This document shows positions 1-11,978 of a DNA stretch of 64,000 nucleotides, piece by piece. The DNA is from Isoetes taiwanensis (Eukaryota; Streptophyta; Lycopodiopsida; Isoetales; Isoetaceae), in the NCBI GenBank assembly GCA_021234155.1, contig JAJEKV010000031.1:13445748-13509747 (forward strand), given 5' to 3'. The notes beneath the pieces are model-generated. The model did not search any database and was not told the DNA's origin. It was given only the letters and a program-made list of their open reading frames with translations. The translations under genes and the position numbers were made by a program. How positions within the stretch are numbered: position 1 is the stretch's first letter; each line of letters starts with the position of its first letter.

Positions 1-2889
1 AAATGACATATGATTAATAAAGCGGGTGCCATACATATGGGCTGCGATTATAAAGAAAAAGAAGTAATGGACATGATAATAGACAAGTGAACAAAACGAT
101 AGAAATCAAGGTTGAGGTGGGGGGCAAAAAGATCAGAAATCGAAGCAAAACTAACTGAGATCGAACTTTGGTAAAACGATATGAATGGATATACATGAAA
201 CAAGCAAAGGGCCAAGTCAAAGTCGAAAAGGGCCAGATTGGGATCATATCAAGAACACAGCGAATGTCAGGGCCAAATCGAAGAGGAGATACAAAGCAAG
301 CGTAAAAATGCAAAGAGACAAGTCACAAAGAAAAGATAATGTACCATAGTAGCAAATGAGAGCATAATGATAGAGAATCAATATCTTGAGAACATTTAAA
401 TGCAAAAGCAAAAAGGACAAAGACATATGGAAATGAGGATGCAATAGTGTGATAAATATGCCGCAACTCATAAGAAATATAGAAACATATAAAATATAGC
501 CCACTCAAAAAACTAAAGGTGCATCACACCCGAATCGGGTTTAAAGACATAATGGATATCCATAACCGAACCAAAAGATGCAAAGAAATAAGTCCAGAAA
601 AACAATAACAATAGGCCGATTGTCATAATCATCAAAATCCCAATACCCAAGAATAGAAAAGAAACAATATACCACAATGTTAGTAATGAGAAACTGTTTA
701 ATAGCAGGTGTCAATAAGTGCGTAGACAAGAAATCCAACAATATCCTAAATGCAATTTTCACCAGAAAAAACATGTCCAATGTAACCCTGAATTCCAGTT
801 GCAAGATGTCAAACTCATAAGATACCGACCAAAAAATTCGGCAGAGGCCATAGAATAAAACAAAGTATATGTCTGAAGTCCAGCGGTCTGATGGAAAGAG
901 GCAAGCACTCAGGGTGTAGGTGGGTATAAGATTGGCAGAGAGTAGAGGTAGGAGTTGGAACTCAGAAAAGTGCATGAAACTGCAACAACAACAAAATAGC
1001 ACAAATCTCGGCCAAAGCTTCTCCGTAAAAATAGTGAGTTAAACAAGATCAAGAGAAATAATGACGAGGAAAGATAATAACAAGCTGAGCATACTAGATC
1101 TAAAAAAGGAAAAAGGATCGAATGCCCATATAGAGGACTGGGGACCTCAAGTTGTGTGTAGACTAACAGGGACACCAGGGTGTAACGCTACGCAAGATCA
1201 AAATGTGATAACATTGTAAAACCCAAATTTAAGATAGTAATATAGTAAGAAACCTCAGAGGAACAAATGAGGATATTCGGATGTCATAAATCACACTATG
1301 CCATTAAAAACCAAGCAATATGGTAGAGCCCTTTCTAAACTATAAACTCCGCAATAAGCGTGACAAAGAAAATGCACAAATAAACTTAACCTGAGTCAAA
1401 TCACAACGCAAAGAAAATGTTTTAATTCTAAAAACTTATCTGAAGATCATTCGCGAAAGCTGAATGCTAGTGAGTTGAGATATCATCCCTGGCCGGAACC
1501 AACATTGAATGCCTCGAGGAGGTCTAAATGAAATATGAGGATACAGAAATAATGTAACCTGGGAAGCTCCAGAATTGATTTGCAAAGGAATCCGATGGCC
1601 GATTCTTGGATTGCTTCGGCAAATTGTCTACCTGGCTCCAATCGGCTGCAGAACTCCAATATCGGAATTCATGGGCCTGTTGCAGGCAGATACAGAGGTG
1701 TAGATTCAGCTAAGCTGGTGTGTTGGATCGCAACATAAGTAGCACAAGGGAAGAAGAAGCAGCACAGGTGCAAATCCGACTAGACTAGGAAGGCAAATGT
1801 TCAGAAAATGGAGCGGCATGCAGAGCTGGCCAGATCTGAAGACGCAAGAGGAAAGGCCGGTACAGAGTCAAGGATCAACTGTTCTTGGGCCAAGATAAGT
1901 TGCGGTTCACAGGTGAAGCCTGGGGACGGATAAGAACAGCCCATGAACAGCCTGCAACAGGCTCCTGATAAGATCCAAAGAGAGAAGACAGTGCCGAATT
2001 TGCGGGGGATCTACGCAGAGATAACCGGTATTGCGAGCAAAGATGTAGGCCAAGCTAAATAGACGAATCCAATTGGCAAACCTGGTTCGGAGGATTGTTT
2101 GAAAAGATCTGTGCCTGATGAATCAATGATGAGGCAGATCACCGGAGAGAACCCGATCCCTGCTCTGCCTGCACTCAGTACTAGAAAAGAAAATAGTTGC
2201 TGCATGCTCCTTCTGCATGCTTTAAATATCAAATTGAGAGAAGAATTAAAACCAATTTGTCAGAGGATGCATGCAGATAGCTGTAAATGGACGGAAAGCT
2301 CAATTGTAAAAGGAAACATCCAACCAGAGCCCAACTACAGTCTAAAACGCATTGAAGTACATCCATAATTCATGGTAGTGCATGTCGAATCCTTGTGTAG
2401 AGCAATCCTCCTATAGACTCTTGATAACATAAACAGCAACGCAAAGGCAGAAATGCATGATCATAAAAGAATTAGCAAGCAAAGCCACAGAAGCCAAACC
2501 ATAGCGTGCAAATCCGCCAAAACAATCTGGATTGTGTCAGATTAGCTGCGTGTAGGAGGACCTGTGCATAGGGAGAGAAATCCATACCTCATAAGCTATA
2601 CCTTGTATACATCATAAGTTGAAACAAAGCACCAAGAGCAGCCTAGCTATCAAATGGCCAAATCCAGAAGATGATGAGCCAAAAAAGAAATGTGAAACAA
2701 GAGCAGGAACAATTAAGAATCTGTGATGAGAAGACGGAGGGAAGCAAGAAAAGAAGACAGGTTGGAAGCAATAGACAAGGAAAGACAGAGGGAAGCAAGA
2801 TGATAAGACATGTGAAAAGCTCGGAGAAGGAAGGAAGCTGCTGTGAGAAGACGCCGATAACCGGTGCTGAAAGAGAAAGAGCTTGATAT
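1..2889. other. Non-coding region, no gene recognised
   Basis: No protein family could be recognised on either strand. The plus strand is purine-rich, so the open frames on the minus strand are hydrophobic low-complexity artefacts. Between 2700 and 2850 there are loose GAAGACGGAGGGAAGCAAG-type repeats. Two 13-bp stretches, near 1674 (GCCTGTTGCAGGC) and 1949 (its reverse complement), form an inverted pair. Because a Ty3/gypsy reverse transcriptase begins at about 2.9 kb, part of this stretch may be that element's 5' region, but neither an LTR copy nor a gag frame was found here. Confidence 0.4.
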
Positions 2890-3212
2890 AGTGGCTCGTC
2901 CCTCCCCAGAATGGCGATCCGATGGCTCGGATCGATGCGATTGTAGAGATCATCAACCCTGAATGGGTATCCTGCATTGTTCCAGTGGAAAAAAAGAATG
3001 GAACTTTGAGAATTTGCATAGACTATCGAGATTTGAACAAAGCCACTATAAAAGATTGTTATCCCTTGCCTTTTTTGGAAGAAATTCTATATGCTGTTGC
3101 AGGGAAAGACATGTACTCATTTTTGGATGGTCTTTCAGGGTTCAACCAGATTAGTATCAAAGAGGAAGACCAGCCAAAGACTTCATTCATCACTCCTTGG
3201 GGTACTTATGCT
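2890..3212 (+). pseudogene. Ty3/gypsy reverse transcriptase, N-terminal half (broken)
   Basis: The frame reads WVSCIVPVEKKNGTLRICID, then YRDLN and YSFLDGLSGFNQI, and ends at WGTYA. These are the fingers region and motif A (catalytic Asp in FLDGLSGF) of a Ty3/gypsy reverse transcriptase, and the wording is closest to the plant Tat/OTA type. The frame stops at 3222-3224 just where the family continues with the MPFGL segment. That segment is found in the same orientation at 6871. I infer one RT gene split by a 3.66-kb insertion. No gag or protease precedes it, so the element is also truncated on its left. Confidence 0.85.
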
Positions 3213-4117
3213 ATGAATATGTAGCATTATAACAAGGGGTTTTTTTGTGATTTTATACGCTTTTTAGCATGGTTTTCATATGATTTCATGGGCGTATTCA
3301 CGTGGACGTACTAAACGGTATTTCTAGAGTGCACCTATTTGTTAGCCATTGATTTTAAAGAAGAGGGAAAATCGTGTGGTTGTGGGGCTTTTATTGTTTG
3401 CATGTTTTTTTAAGTTTAGGTTTTAAATATTAAGATAGGATAATATTAGGTTTGTGGTTTTCGAAAGAAATGTTTTGAAGCGATTAGGGTTCCGGATTTG
3501 GTCTGATACAGGGTTAATCGGTTTGATACAGGGTTATCGGATTTGGTCTGATATTGCATCTCCAATCTCTAGCTTCAGTATGGGGCAACCAGGCAAGCAG
3601 CATCTTGGCCCAGGAAGATTTATCCAATGCATCATCCAATGCATATATCTCTTCTGGCCTTTCCTACTCTTCCTTCCCGTTGCATTGAGTTGCGAGTGGT
3701 GTTGTGGCACTTTAGTTTCTATTTGCTGGCTCCAATTTGTGAGGATACTAGGGATTTTATAAAAACTCTATGCCGCCCTTATCTAGTTGGCTGCTTTTGT
3801 GTTGTTGGCTGTAGTGCGTTGAGCACAATTCAGAATCTGAGAGAAGAAAATTTGCAAAACAATTTCCATCTGAAGAACTTTAGCAAGGTCCACCTGAAGT
3901 TCACTAAAATATCCTACAGATGTTTTCTACTCTTAATTGGAGGCGGTATTGCAGACACCAGTGCGTGGTCATCTCCTAAGCTTTTTTTCTGGTATGTCCC
4001 TCTTATGCGTGGTAACTAAAAGTTTTTGATAATTTCTAAGAAAAGAGAAATCAATTTCCGAGGACGTGCAAACCAATAATACACATTGATTTTTCCAGGT
4101 TTGGGAGTTTCAGCAGC

Positions 4118-4579
4118 TTGAAATGCATCCACATGAACAGTAAGCTGGTTTATTGTGGTTGGAATTTCAAAGCAAGGAACCAGGGGCTCGGTATTCTGCC
4201 ATCTTTGCCTGTTCTGGCCAGTGCTAATCATGGTGGAGATCCTACAAAAAATGAGATAGTTCAAGCTGGGAAGAAGTCTTTGGGGCTCACCTTTGCAACA
4301 GGCATTGTGTATGGACTCCAGCCTGATGCTCTTCTCATGATCCTGCCAGCCCTTGCCCTGCCTTCTAAGTTGGCAGGAATTGCGTTCCTTGGCATGTTTC
4401 TTCTTGGTACAATCATTGCAATGGGAAGCTATACAGTATTTCTTGGGTCTTGTAGTGAAGCACTGCAGCAACGAGTTCCATGGATTACTCAGAAGCTGAC
4501 ATTTGGATCCTCCTTTGTAGCTATTGGTTTCGGTGTGGCCGTCTGCTTAACAGAGTTTTTTGGCATATATATTTTCTAA
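4118..4579 (+). pseudogene. NiCoT/UreH-like chloroplast transporter, C-terminal fragment
   Basis: From about 4183 the frame matches the C-terminal part of the plant high-affinity nickel-transport family (chloroplast membrane proteins related to UreH/NiCoT). Visible features are DPTKNEIVQAGKKSLG, then GLQPDALLMILPALALPS, a hydrophobic helix (GIAFLGMFLLGTIIAMGSY), GSCSEAL and a last hydrophobic segment running to the stop. Only about the last 130 residues are present; the transit peptide and N-terminal helices are missing. In the family as I recall it the motif reads GIVHGLQPDAL; here the His is Tyr, a change at a likely metal-binding residue. No start codon or upstream exons were found. It looks like a captured fragment inside a transposon insertion. 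Confidence 0.7.
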
Positions 4580-4908
4580 CCACTCTCTCATCTTTGCAGT
4601 CTTCTCCCTTGGTCTCACAATTTTGAGGTAGAATCCAGTTTAGTTCTTGCAACCATTAATTCAAAAAGTGTCCTTGACTTGAGACTGTATGGTGGTCCCA
4701 GTGGTAATATGCCTTGCAAAAATCAATTCTTGCAGGGGAGCTTGGGAGTCGATGTTATCGGCAATCAGAACTTTAACTCCCGAGCAAGGTTGTTGGTTCT
4801 TTGCTCCAAGAACTGGCGAATTGTCTACATTCATGACTCATTCAAGGTTGTCAACTGTCTGGAATTTATGTATGGTGGGTTTTTTTTCTTTTCATTAAGT
4901 GGAAACAG

Positions 4909-5021
4909 TGTAGACATGTTAAGATCTAAGCTTGAGAAGCAAGTGGCAGCGATGAAAAATCGAGTGGCCATCAATTATGGACGCTTTCTTTGTTCCACTG
5001 TGAATATTGCCGATCTCACAG
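4909..5021 (+). other. Possible exon fragment of an unknown gene
   Basis: A 113-bp open stretch lies between an acceptor-like CAG and a donor-like CAG|GTCTG. It encodes a short lysine/arginine-rich helix (LRSKLEKQVAAMKNRVA) followed by INYGRFLCSTVNIADLTG. The family was not recognised. It lies in the same insertion as the transporter fragment and may be a second captured host-gene piece, or simply a chance open frame. Confidence 0.25.
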
Positions 5022-5147
5022 GTCTGCCCTATTTGTTTATTTCTGGATTTTTTGTTGTGTGTAGCCAAAGATCCAGCTATTTTGGAATGTTCTTTTGAAA
5101 AGTAACAGATGGCCAGATAACCAGATAACAGATGACAATATGGCCGT

Positions 5148-5427
5148 AGAGAGCTTTAAAACTAGGTTTATCCAAGAAGTCTCATGCCTTGGCTACCTCG
5201 CATAGCGAATTACATGTAATATTATTTGCTACAGAGCACAACCCAGCTGAGGATCTAGGGGCTCGGTATTTTGCCATTTTTGCAGTTTCCTATCTTACAA
5301 GTTTACAAGCTCCGACTTCCTATTTGTTTTGTTTCTTTTTACGTGTGCAAAATAAAGATCTATTTGTTTTGGAATTGTAGAGCTTCAAAACTAGGTTCAT
5401 CCAAGAAGTCTCATGCCTTGGCTGCAC
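5148..5427. repeat. Direct duplication of a 48-bp segment, spacing about 230 bp
   Basis: The segment containing CCAAGAAGTCTCATGCCTTG occurs at about 5150-5198 and again at about 5380-5427 with a few substitutions. The phrase GGGGCTCGGTATT (about 4183) also recurs near 5259. This points to small internal duplications within the insertion. Confidence 0.7.
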
Positions 5428-5449
5428 TGCATATTACTTGCTAGATATT

Positions 5450-5512
5450 TACTACTCAGCTCAGGTTTGTGTTGTGAACGGATAGGTATGGGTTCAAATC
5501 CCGTATAAAACA
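5450..5512 (+). other. tRNA-like A/B-box stretch (possible SINE head)
   Basis: GGTTCAAATCC at 5491-5501 fits an RNA polymerase III B box, and CAGCTCAGG about 33 bp upstream resembles an A box. The stretch does not fold into a full tRNA. A degenerate tRNA-derived SINE head is the simplest reading. The downstream body and tail could not be delimited. Confidence 0.3.
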
Positions 5513-6626
5513 AACTCCTTGTTGTAAGGCTGAATTATGTTATGGTTTTTAGAAGATGCAGTTTAGTTAGTCTACAAATTCTAAAACGTAATCCAAAGCT
5601 CCCTGTTATTATGCTAGGTATTATTACCATCTTTCCATGGACTGTCGTCGTCTCAATTCTATTTTGCATTTTCGATAATTTCTCTTTTTCATTTGCATTT
5701 GTATTTGAATCCAGCTCCAATCTTGAGGCATTGGACCTCTAGTTTTATGGCAATGTCGCTACTTCGTTCACGCAAATCTATGTCAATTCTCAAAATTTGA
5801 GATGAGTCCACTTCTGAATATTATAATTTAAATCTTGTTTTCATTTGATTTTTTCAAAACTTCTTCAATTTTCAACATGGACAAAATACTGGCCTATGCT
5901 ATATCCAGCAAAGCATCCTTTCATTGTGATTGTGAATTAAGTTCATTTTTATTGGTGCAATACACAGAATTACGATTGAGTTCATCTTCATATTGGCAAT
6001 TCACATAGCCAGACTTCTTATTGGGCTTATAAAAGGATTCCAAATGGAGGGTGTTTTGTTTTGACAATTGACAGAGCTACAAAGTTCAATGGGGGTTATA
6101 TATAAGGACTTCTTACTGGGCATATATAAGGATCCCAATGAAGGGTTATTCATAGTCGCTATCGAATATTCTTCCAATTCAATGTCCACTAAATAGAGCA
6201 AGTGCTACATGTGTGGAATTAAATTTGTTTTACATATGCCATATGCTTATGAATGCTTGCCATGGCAAAACAGACTTGCATGACACCAACACATGTTACC
6301 ATATGAACTAGCATATGCATGAATATCTAGTATTGCAATATTGAGATTACAAATAATGAATATAATGACTACATAAAATGTACTTCATAGTTGTTTGCAA
6401 TGGAAATAATTTGTTTGTCTTGATGCTATTGTGTTTTTTAGTAATTAATATTTAGGCCCATAAAGTTTACCTATATTTGCTTTAGTTAGGGCCCGAAGGG
6501 CCGAGGCATTTTTTTTAATATAACAATCAACACACAACTACCATTAACATTATTAACACAAACCATTGCATTTAACACATTTAAATTAAAATCCCCCTTA
6601 AACCCCCTTTGGTTTGGGTGCATATT

Positions 6627-6872
6627 CACACGGGGGGTTACGTAGGGCAGCGAGAGCTCCAAAAATATATTTACAATACATGTACAAAATTAACACCATT
6701 AAGTACATTCTCTCAAACCTTATAGTATTTTGCAAACCTTAATATACAGTATACAAAAACTTGTACATGCATACCCCACAAATGAGGATCGTTATGTATG
6801 ATCCAGATCTTGGAATAAAGGGAAAATATGCCCATCCGACAGCTCTCGTTGCCCGGAGTAACCCCCCGTGTG
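6627..6872. mobile_element. MITE-like inverted-repeat unit or transposon end
   Basis: A 32-bp inverted repeat (6627-6658 and 6841-6872) matches at 28 of 32 positions. Its outer ends read CACACGGGGGGTTAC and GTAACCCCCCGTGTG. The 182-bp interior is AT-rich and non-coding. The right arm abuts the resumed reverse transcriptase exactly. It could be a MITE inserted at the junction or a subterminal hairpin of the larger insertion. Confidence 0.65.
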
Positions 6873-9145
6873 AGAAAAGAATGCCATTTGGCCTAATGAA
6901 TGCCCCAGCTACCTTCCAAAGAGCAATGGATGTCATTTTCAAAACCATGGCTGCTGAAGAATTTAGAGTGTATTTGGATGACCTTTGCTTGGGTTCTCAT
7001 GCTAATAACCATGTGGAATTGCTTGCAAAAATCTGTTCTTTATGCAGGACTTCAGGAGTCAATCTAAATCCAAAAAAATGCATTTTTTTTGCATCCAAAG
7101 GACAACTCTTGGGACATGAGGTATCCAGCCAAGGTATTCAAGTTGCTCAAGATAAAGTTGAAGCCCTCAAAAAACTGGTACCTCCCAAGAATTTGAAGCA
7201 GGTTAAGAGTTTCATTGGTATGACAAGTTTCCTTAGGATGTATATTCCAAATTTTGCTCATATCTTAAGTCCTATCTCTAGGTTGACCAGGATAGGGAAG
7301 TTTTCTAAATCTGAAAGCAAGCACATACCTATCACATGGACTCCAGAGTGCCAAGAAGCTTTTGACTTTCTTATTTTATCCATATGTGAAGCTACTCTTT
7401 TAAAAAAACCAGATTTGAGCCTGCCATTTGAGGTTTATATCAATGTTACTAAAAAGGCTATAGGTTTAGCCATTTTGCAGGAGAAACACACCATAGTTTT
7501 TGCAAGCAAGCAATGGTCTGCTCTTGAAGAAAGATATACTAGAATAGAAAAAAGTGCTGCTGCTCTCATGTTCCTCATCAATAGGCAGGGGCACCTACTT
7601 CTGAAAAGCCAAGTTCAAGTTCATATGAAGCAAAATCCAATGGGATTGCTATTTGGTAAAGCCACTAATAAACCAAAGATCCAGAGGTGGGCTTGTAAGT
7701 TGCAAAGTTATGATATTTCTGTAAAAGAGTTGCACTTGACACGAAATCCTAGCCTCTACTTGCCTTATATATTTTTTGATCATGAGGATGAATTGAATAC
7801 TACTAACACTTCGTTTGCAGTAGCACATTTGGAAGTAACTCAGGGAGATCAAGCCCAAGGAGGATGGCAGCAACCTATTAGGGATTTTTTGCAACATGGA
7901 TTCACTTCTCCAAACCTCACCCCAAGTCAGAAAAGAAGACTTAAGGACAAGTGCAGACAATTCAAGCTGATAGAAAATATCCTATGCAAAGTCAACAGAG
8001 ATGGAATCTTGCTGAGGTGTGTAAGTGAAGAAGAATCTGCCTTGATCATCAAAGAAATGCATAAAGGTATCTGTGGGGGACATTTTGCTGAGGATACCAC
8101 TGCAAAAAAGATTCTCAGGTCTGGATATTATTGGCCTACTGTTTTTAGAGATTGCTATGAGGTTATAAAGACTTGCCATCAATGTCAAATTTATAGTAAA
8201 AGGATTTTATTACCAGCTGCCTTAAATCCTATCATATCTTTAGGACCTTTTCAAATCTGGGGGCTAGATTATATTGGTCCTATTAATCCTTCCTCTACAG
8301 GTCAACATCAGCATATTATTGTGGCTACAGATTATTTCACTAAGTGGGCAGAGGCTATACCTTTGAGACAAGCTAATGCCCTTACAACTGCAAGGTTTTT
8401 ACATGAATTTATTTGCTCCAGATTTGGTATTCCTTTCCAGATACATTCTGACAGAGGTACCCCCTTTGTTAATGAAGTCATTGCTAATTTGTTGAGTATT
8501 TTGAAGGTCAAGCACACCAAAAGTTCCTCATATTATCCTCAGGGTAATGGACAAGCTGAAGCTACTAACAAAGTGTTGAAAAATATCTTGCAGAAAATAG
8601 TGGAGATTAACAAAAAGGATTGGCATATCAAAATAGTGGATGCCCTTTGGGCTTATAGAGTCACTATCAAAACAGCTACAAATCATACACCTTTCAATTT
8701 GGTTTATGGCATAGAGGCAGTTCTCCCAGTAGAACTCGAATTACCTTCATTGAGATTAGCTCACAAATTGTGCTTACCCTTTGAACATGCTTTACACGAA
8801 AGACTGGATGCCTTGTTACATTTGGATGAGTACAGAATGGAAGCTGAGAACACAAACTTGTTGAAGAAGGCTAAAGATCTGGCTGCATTCAAAGCTGCAC
8901 ACAAAATCCAAGGCACTTTTAAAAAAGGGGAGCTTGTTCTCAAATGGAACAAGTCAAATGAGGATTCAGCTGGCAAATTTGATAACATTTGGGAAGGACC
9001 CTTTGTAGTGTTGGATCCTGCAGGTACAAATTCTTATTGGCTACAAGAAGTTGCTTCAGGGATGCCACTGCCAAATCCTATCAACATTCTGCACTTGAAG
9101 AGGTATTGGGACCAGCATACTTGCTTGTCCCTCTTTTTACATTAA
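6871..9145 (+). pseudogene. Ty3/gypsy pol: RT C-terminal half, RNase H, integrase
   Basis: An uninterrupted frame of about 757 codons. It starts with KRMPFGLMNAPATFQRAMD, carries the RT catalytic box as YLDD (usually YVDD), and passes the RT connection. Next is an RNase H region in which the first catalytic Asp appears replaced (VYINVTKKAIG in place of a DAS-type motif). The integrase has a His-His-Cys-Cys zinc region (HKGICGGH ... CHQCQ), the DDE triad (D in GLDYIGP, D in HSDRGTPF, E in GQAEATNK) and a C-terminal WEGPFVV module. The integrase wording is Tat/OTA-like. Open frame apart, the gene lacks its own first half, contiguous gag and an intact RNase H, so it is unlikely to be autonomous. 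It lies directly upstream of an LTR. Confidence 0.9.
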
Positions 9146-10155
9146 AAAGCTTAGAAGTTTGTAGTAGGTTTAAAGTAGTTAGATCTGTTTGACTTTTGAG
9201 CATCTTTATTCCAGCAGGCTAGATCAGTTTGATTTTGAGCACACTACTCTAATATGATTGGTTTCATGTTTTCTAGGATGACCTGACTAGACAAAGTATA
9301 CATGATTTCAAAAACAAGACTGATGCTACTAATTACCAAGTGTCATATGCAGGAGCACCCTTCCTCCATTTTCTCATCTGTTTCAAATAGTCCTACCACC
9401 CACTCAGCCCCTTATTCCTTTTTCATACCTCTACCAGCACTCTGCAAAGTCACCTTCACCACCATAGCAGAGTTGCAAGTAATTGAGACTAATTGGTTTG
9501 TGTGTTTCCATGACAGGTGCACTCTTGTTCCATCTTTCTCATCTGTCACATTTTGTCCTACCTACCATTTAAAACCTCTCATTCTTGTTTCCATTCCCAA
9601 GCACTCTGCAATTCATCTTTACCATCATAGCAGAGCTGCAACCTTTGAAGATCAAGGAAGGAGCATACATTTTCTTGTTTTGACGAGGCCTCAAGCACTT
9701 GCACACTCACTTCATCTCCAGTTAATCACCACCTCACCATATCCACACTCACTTTCTTTTCACTCACCTCATTCCATTTACAATCATTCCACCACCCTTT
9801 TGTCATACTCACATTCATTTCTACTTTTTTATCCATATTATTCCCTCACCACATCCATATTCACATACTCACACTCACTTCTACCTTTTTTCTACTTCAC
9901 CTACACTTGCATTTCACACTCTCATATCTCCACTTGGATACATTGGCACAAAGTTGAAGACCCCTCTAGTTATTCATTTTTTGACACCACATGGCTGAGG
10001 GGACCAGCCTTTTTCTTGTTTTGGCGAGATGTTGCCCCCAAAGGGCAACATGCTAATTGTGGTCTATGCATTCAAACTAGGTCGATTTATCTTAAAGGAC
10101 TAGGTCAAAGTTTGGAAGATTCTTGATACTCAATATTGATGTGGAGGTCAAAAGA
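9146..10155 (+). other. 3' non-coding region of the gypsy element
   Basis: This lies between the integrase stop and the LTR. It holds a diverged tandem duplication of about 190 bp (from about 9360 and again from about 9525, each ending near CATAGCAGAG). A perfect 8-bp-stem hairpin follows at 10030-10050 (TGTTGCCC/GGGCAACA). The long open frame here is a Ser/Thr/His/Tyr low-complexity artefact. The AAAAGA just before the LTR may be the remnant of the polypurine tract. Confidence 0.6.
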
Positions 10156-11793
10156 TGTTCATTCTTCAGGTCAACAAGTGCTCAAGGTTCAAATTCACAT
10201 GAGGTACTTTATTTGAGGTCAAAATGCTTAGTCAAAAATATGCTCTAGAAGATTCTGGGTTATGAAGTTTGGAAGACATTTTTTGAAGATTGGAAGTCAA
10301 AAGTTTGGAAGACCCCATGGTGCTTGATTTCGTCCCTTAGCCATTCTCATCCATTCATTATTCATATTCTATTTCTATCCATTGAGATTTTCTAGCCACT
10401 TTTCCCACACCCATACCCTCCCTTTTTTGTTTACCCTTGCATACTTTTTTTTTTGTGCCCAAACTCCTCTTTCTCTATTACATCCCCCCATTGCCTCTAT
10501 ATCTTCTCACTTCTTATGATATTTGTTTTTGCAAATTTCCCTAGCCAAAATCCTTTTGCCATTCCTTACCATTATGCCATGCCACATGTATACCTTATGG
10601 AATATTCTTGATCATTATGCCCAAGGACTTAGCATATTCCCAAGGAAAATTAGGGTTGCCATTGCTAAAGTGATCCACCTCTTCAATTTTCTACAAGTGG
10701 CCTTTTTAAAACCATGGTCCGGCTTTGCAAAATTAAAAAAATACAAAGATATTCCATGGATATACGGGCAAAAATACGAAATCGTGATCGCTATTTCGAG
10801 AAAATACATGACCAAGAACCCTAAATTTCTGCTTCCACCTCGAATCTCGCCGGATTTGGCACCAGAGCCCTCGGAACCTATCTATTTTAACCTTCCCGCT
10901 CTTTAGGAACCGAATAAACCCATCAATCAAGGCTAAGATTAAGCAAACATTTGAAAACTAAGATAAATACATGGGATTCGACAAAAGAACTTTCTTGAAG
11001 GCCCAGAAGCATACCAACCTTACTGTGATCATTGCTGAGCATGACTAGAAGGATTTTGGAAGACTCTGAGTACTCCCCGATCAAGTCACAAGAGATTTGG
11101 TTGGAAATTATCTATTGAAATTTTCTATTGACCTGAAGTTGATTTTGAAGTACTAAAGTATTATTACCCAACATTATTATGATTGATTTACATTCCTATC
11201 AATGAAATTCGATGCTCTTCTTCCTCCCATTAATGTTAATGAAATGTTATCACAACACAACCTTTGGTTGACTATTCTTGACTGTATTTTGCCAAATCCA
11301 GCCACAAAAATTATTTTTGCTTATCCAAATGACAATATGATCAATTGCCTATATTCCTTATCATCATTACAGCACATTTGCTTTGGAAATTCTCAAAAAC
11401 TCGTCTGGCAACTCCAAAATCCCAATCTCTGATCACTGTTTTCAGATTTGACTGCTATTGACCAAATTTTGACTGCACTTTGAGCTCGAATAACTCACAA
11501 ACTATACTTCTGACTTGGTCAGAAGCTTTACCATTGGTTACCTACAACTTTTTTGATCAAGTCTACAGTGATTGACCCAAAAAATCGATCTGCATATCAA
11601 TACCACAACTGTTTTGGCAAAGGTGCCAACTCGAAATGGGAAAGGTATAAAAATTCAAGTTTTTGAACTTGTCTTTGAAATTAGCTTGCATAGATTGATC
11701 ACCTTAAGTGATCTGGAGGTTCTAACCCCAATTTGAGTGAAAACTCAAGTTGGTTCCTTGTGGTTGATCCTTAAGCCAGGTTTAGGGTCAACA
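10156..11793 (+). repeat. LTR 1 (Ty3/gypsy), about 1.64 kb
   Basis: It begins TGTTCATTCTTCAGG and ends GGGTCAACA (TG...CA). It is nearly identical to 13890-15642 over most of its length. It is followed after three bases by a primer-binding site, so it acts as the 5' LTR of the gag-protease unit. It also stands exactly where the 3' LTR of the upstream pol unit should be, so the two units share it. Confidence 0.9.
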
Positions 11794-11796
11794 TTT

Positions 11797-11814
11797 TGGA
11801 GGTTCTACCGAGAT
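11797..11814 (+). promoter_or_regulatory. Primer-binding site, tRNA-Gln type
   Basis: TGGAGGTTCTACCGAGAT begins three bases after the LTR's terminal CA. Its reverse complement ends in ACCTCCA, matching the 3' end of plant tRNA-Gln as I recall it. That would make tRNA-Gln the minus-strand primer. Confidence 0.65.
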
Positions 11815-11978
11815 CTCTACCTGGATTTTCGAACTCATGGCTCCAAAACAAAAGTTTCCAGCAGAGCAAAACCAATGGAAGATCGGGGAGACTTCAGAGC
11901 CTTTTTAGGAGATAGATCTCTTCCCCTAATTTTGCAAGTGGATTACTTCAAAGCCTACCTTATCGGTTCGAGTTGAAT

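Larger units (their letters stand above)
3213..6870. mobile_element. Insertion splitting the RT gene; carries host-gene fragments
   Basis: This block sits between two halves of one reverse transcriptase whose codons would otherwise nearly join (WGTYA | EKRMPFGL). It contains a nickel-transporter-like 3' exon (about 4183-4579), a possible further exon, a duplicated 48-bp segment and a tRNA-like stretch. The right boundary coincides with one arm of a strong inverted repeat ending in CCCCCCGTGTG. A 3-bp TGA occurs at both junctions and could be a target duplication, which would suit a CACTA-like or PIF-like DNA transposon. The left end shows no matching terminal repeat. The transposon class is therefore open. 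Confidence 0.5.

Noticed and set aside
14-1175. Hydrophobic minus-strand frames resembling membrane proteins
   Set aside because: The plus strand is A/G-rich, which automatically gives Leu/Phe/Ser-rich minus frames; no conserved family or start signals.
9302-10126. A 274-codon frame downstream of integrase
   Set aside because: Low-complexity Ser/Thr/His/Tyr composition, no domain, and built on a diverged tandem duplication in the element's 3' non-coding region.
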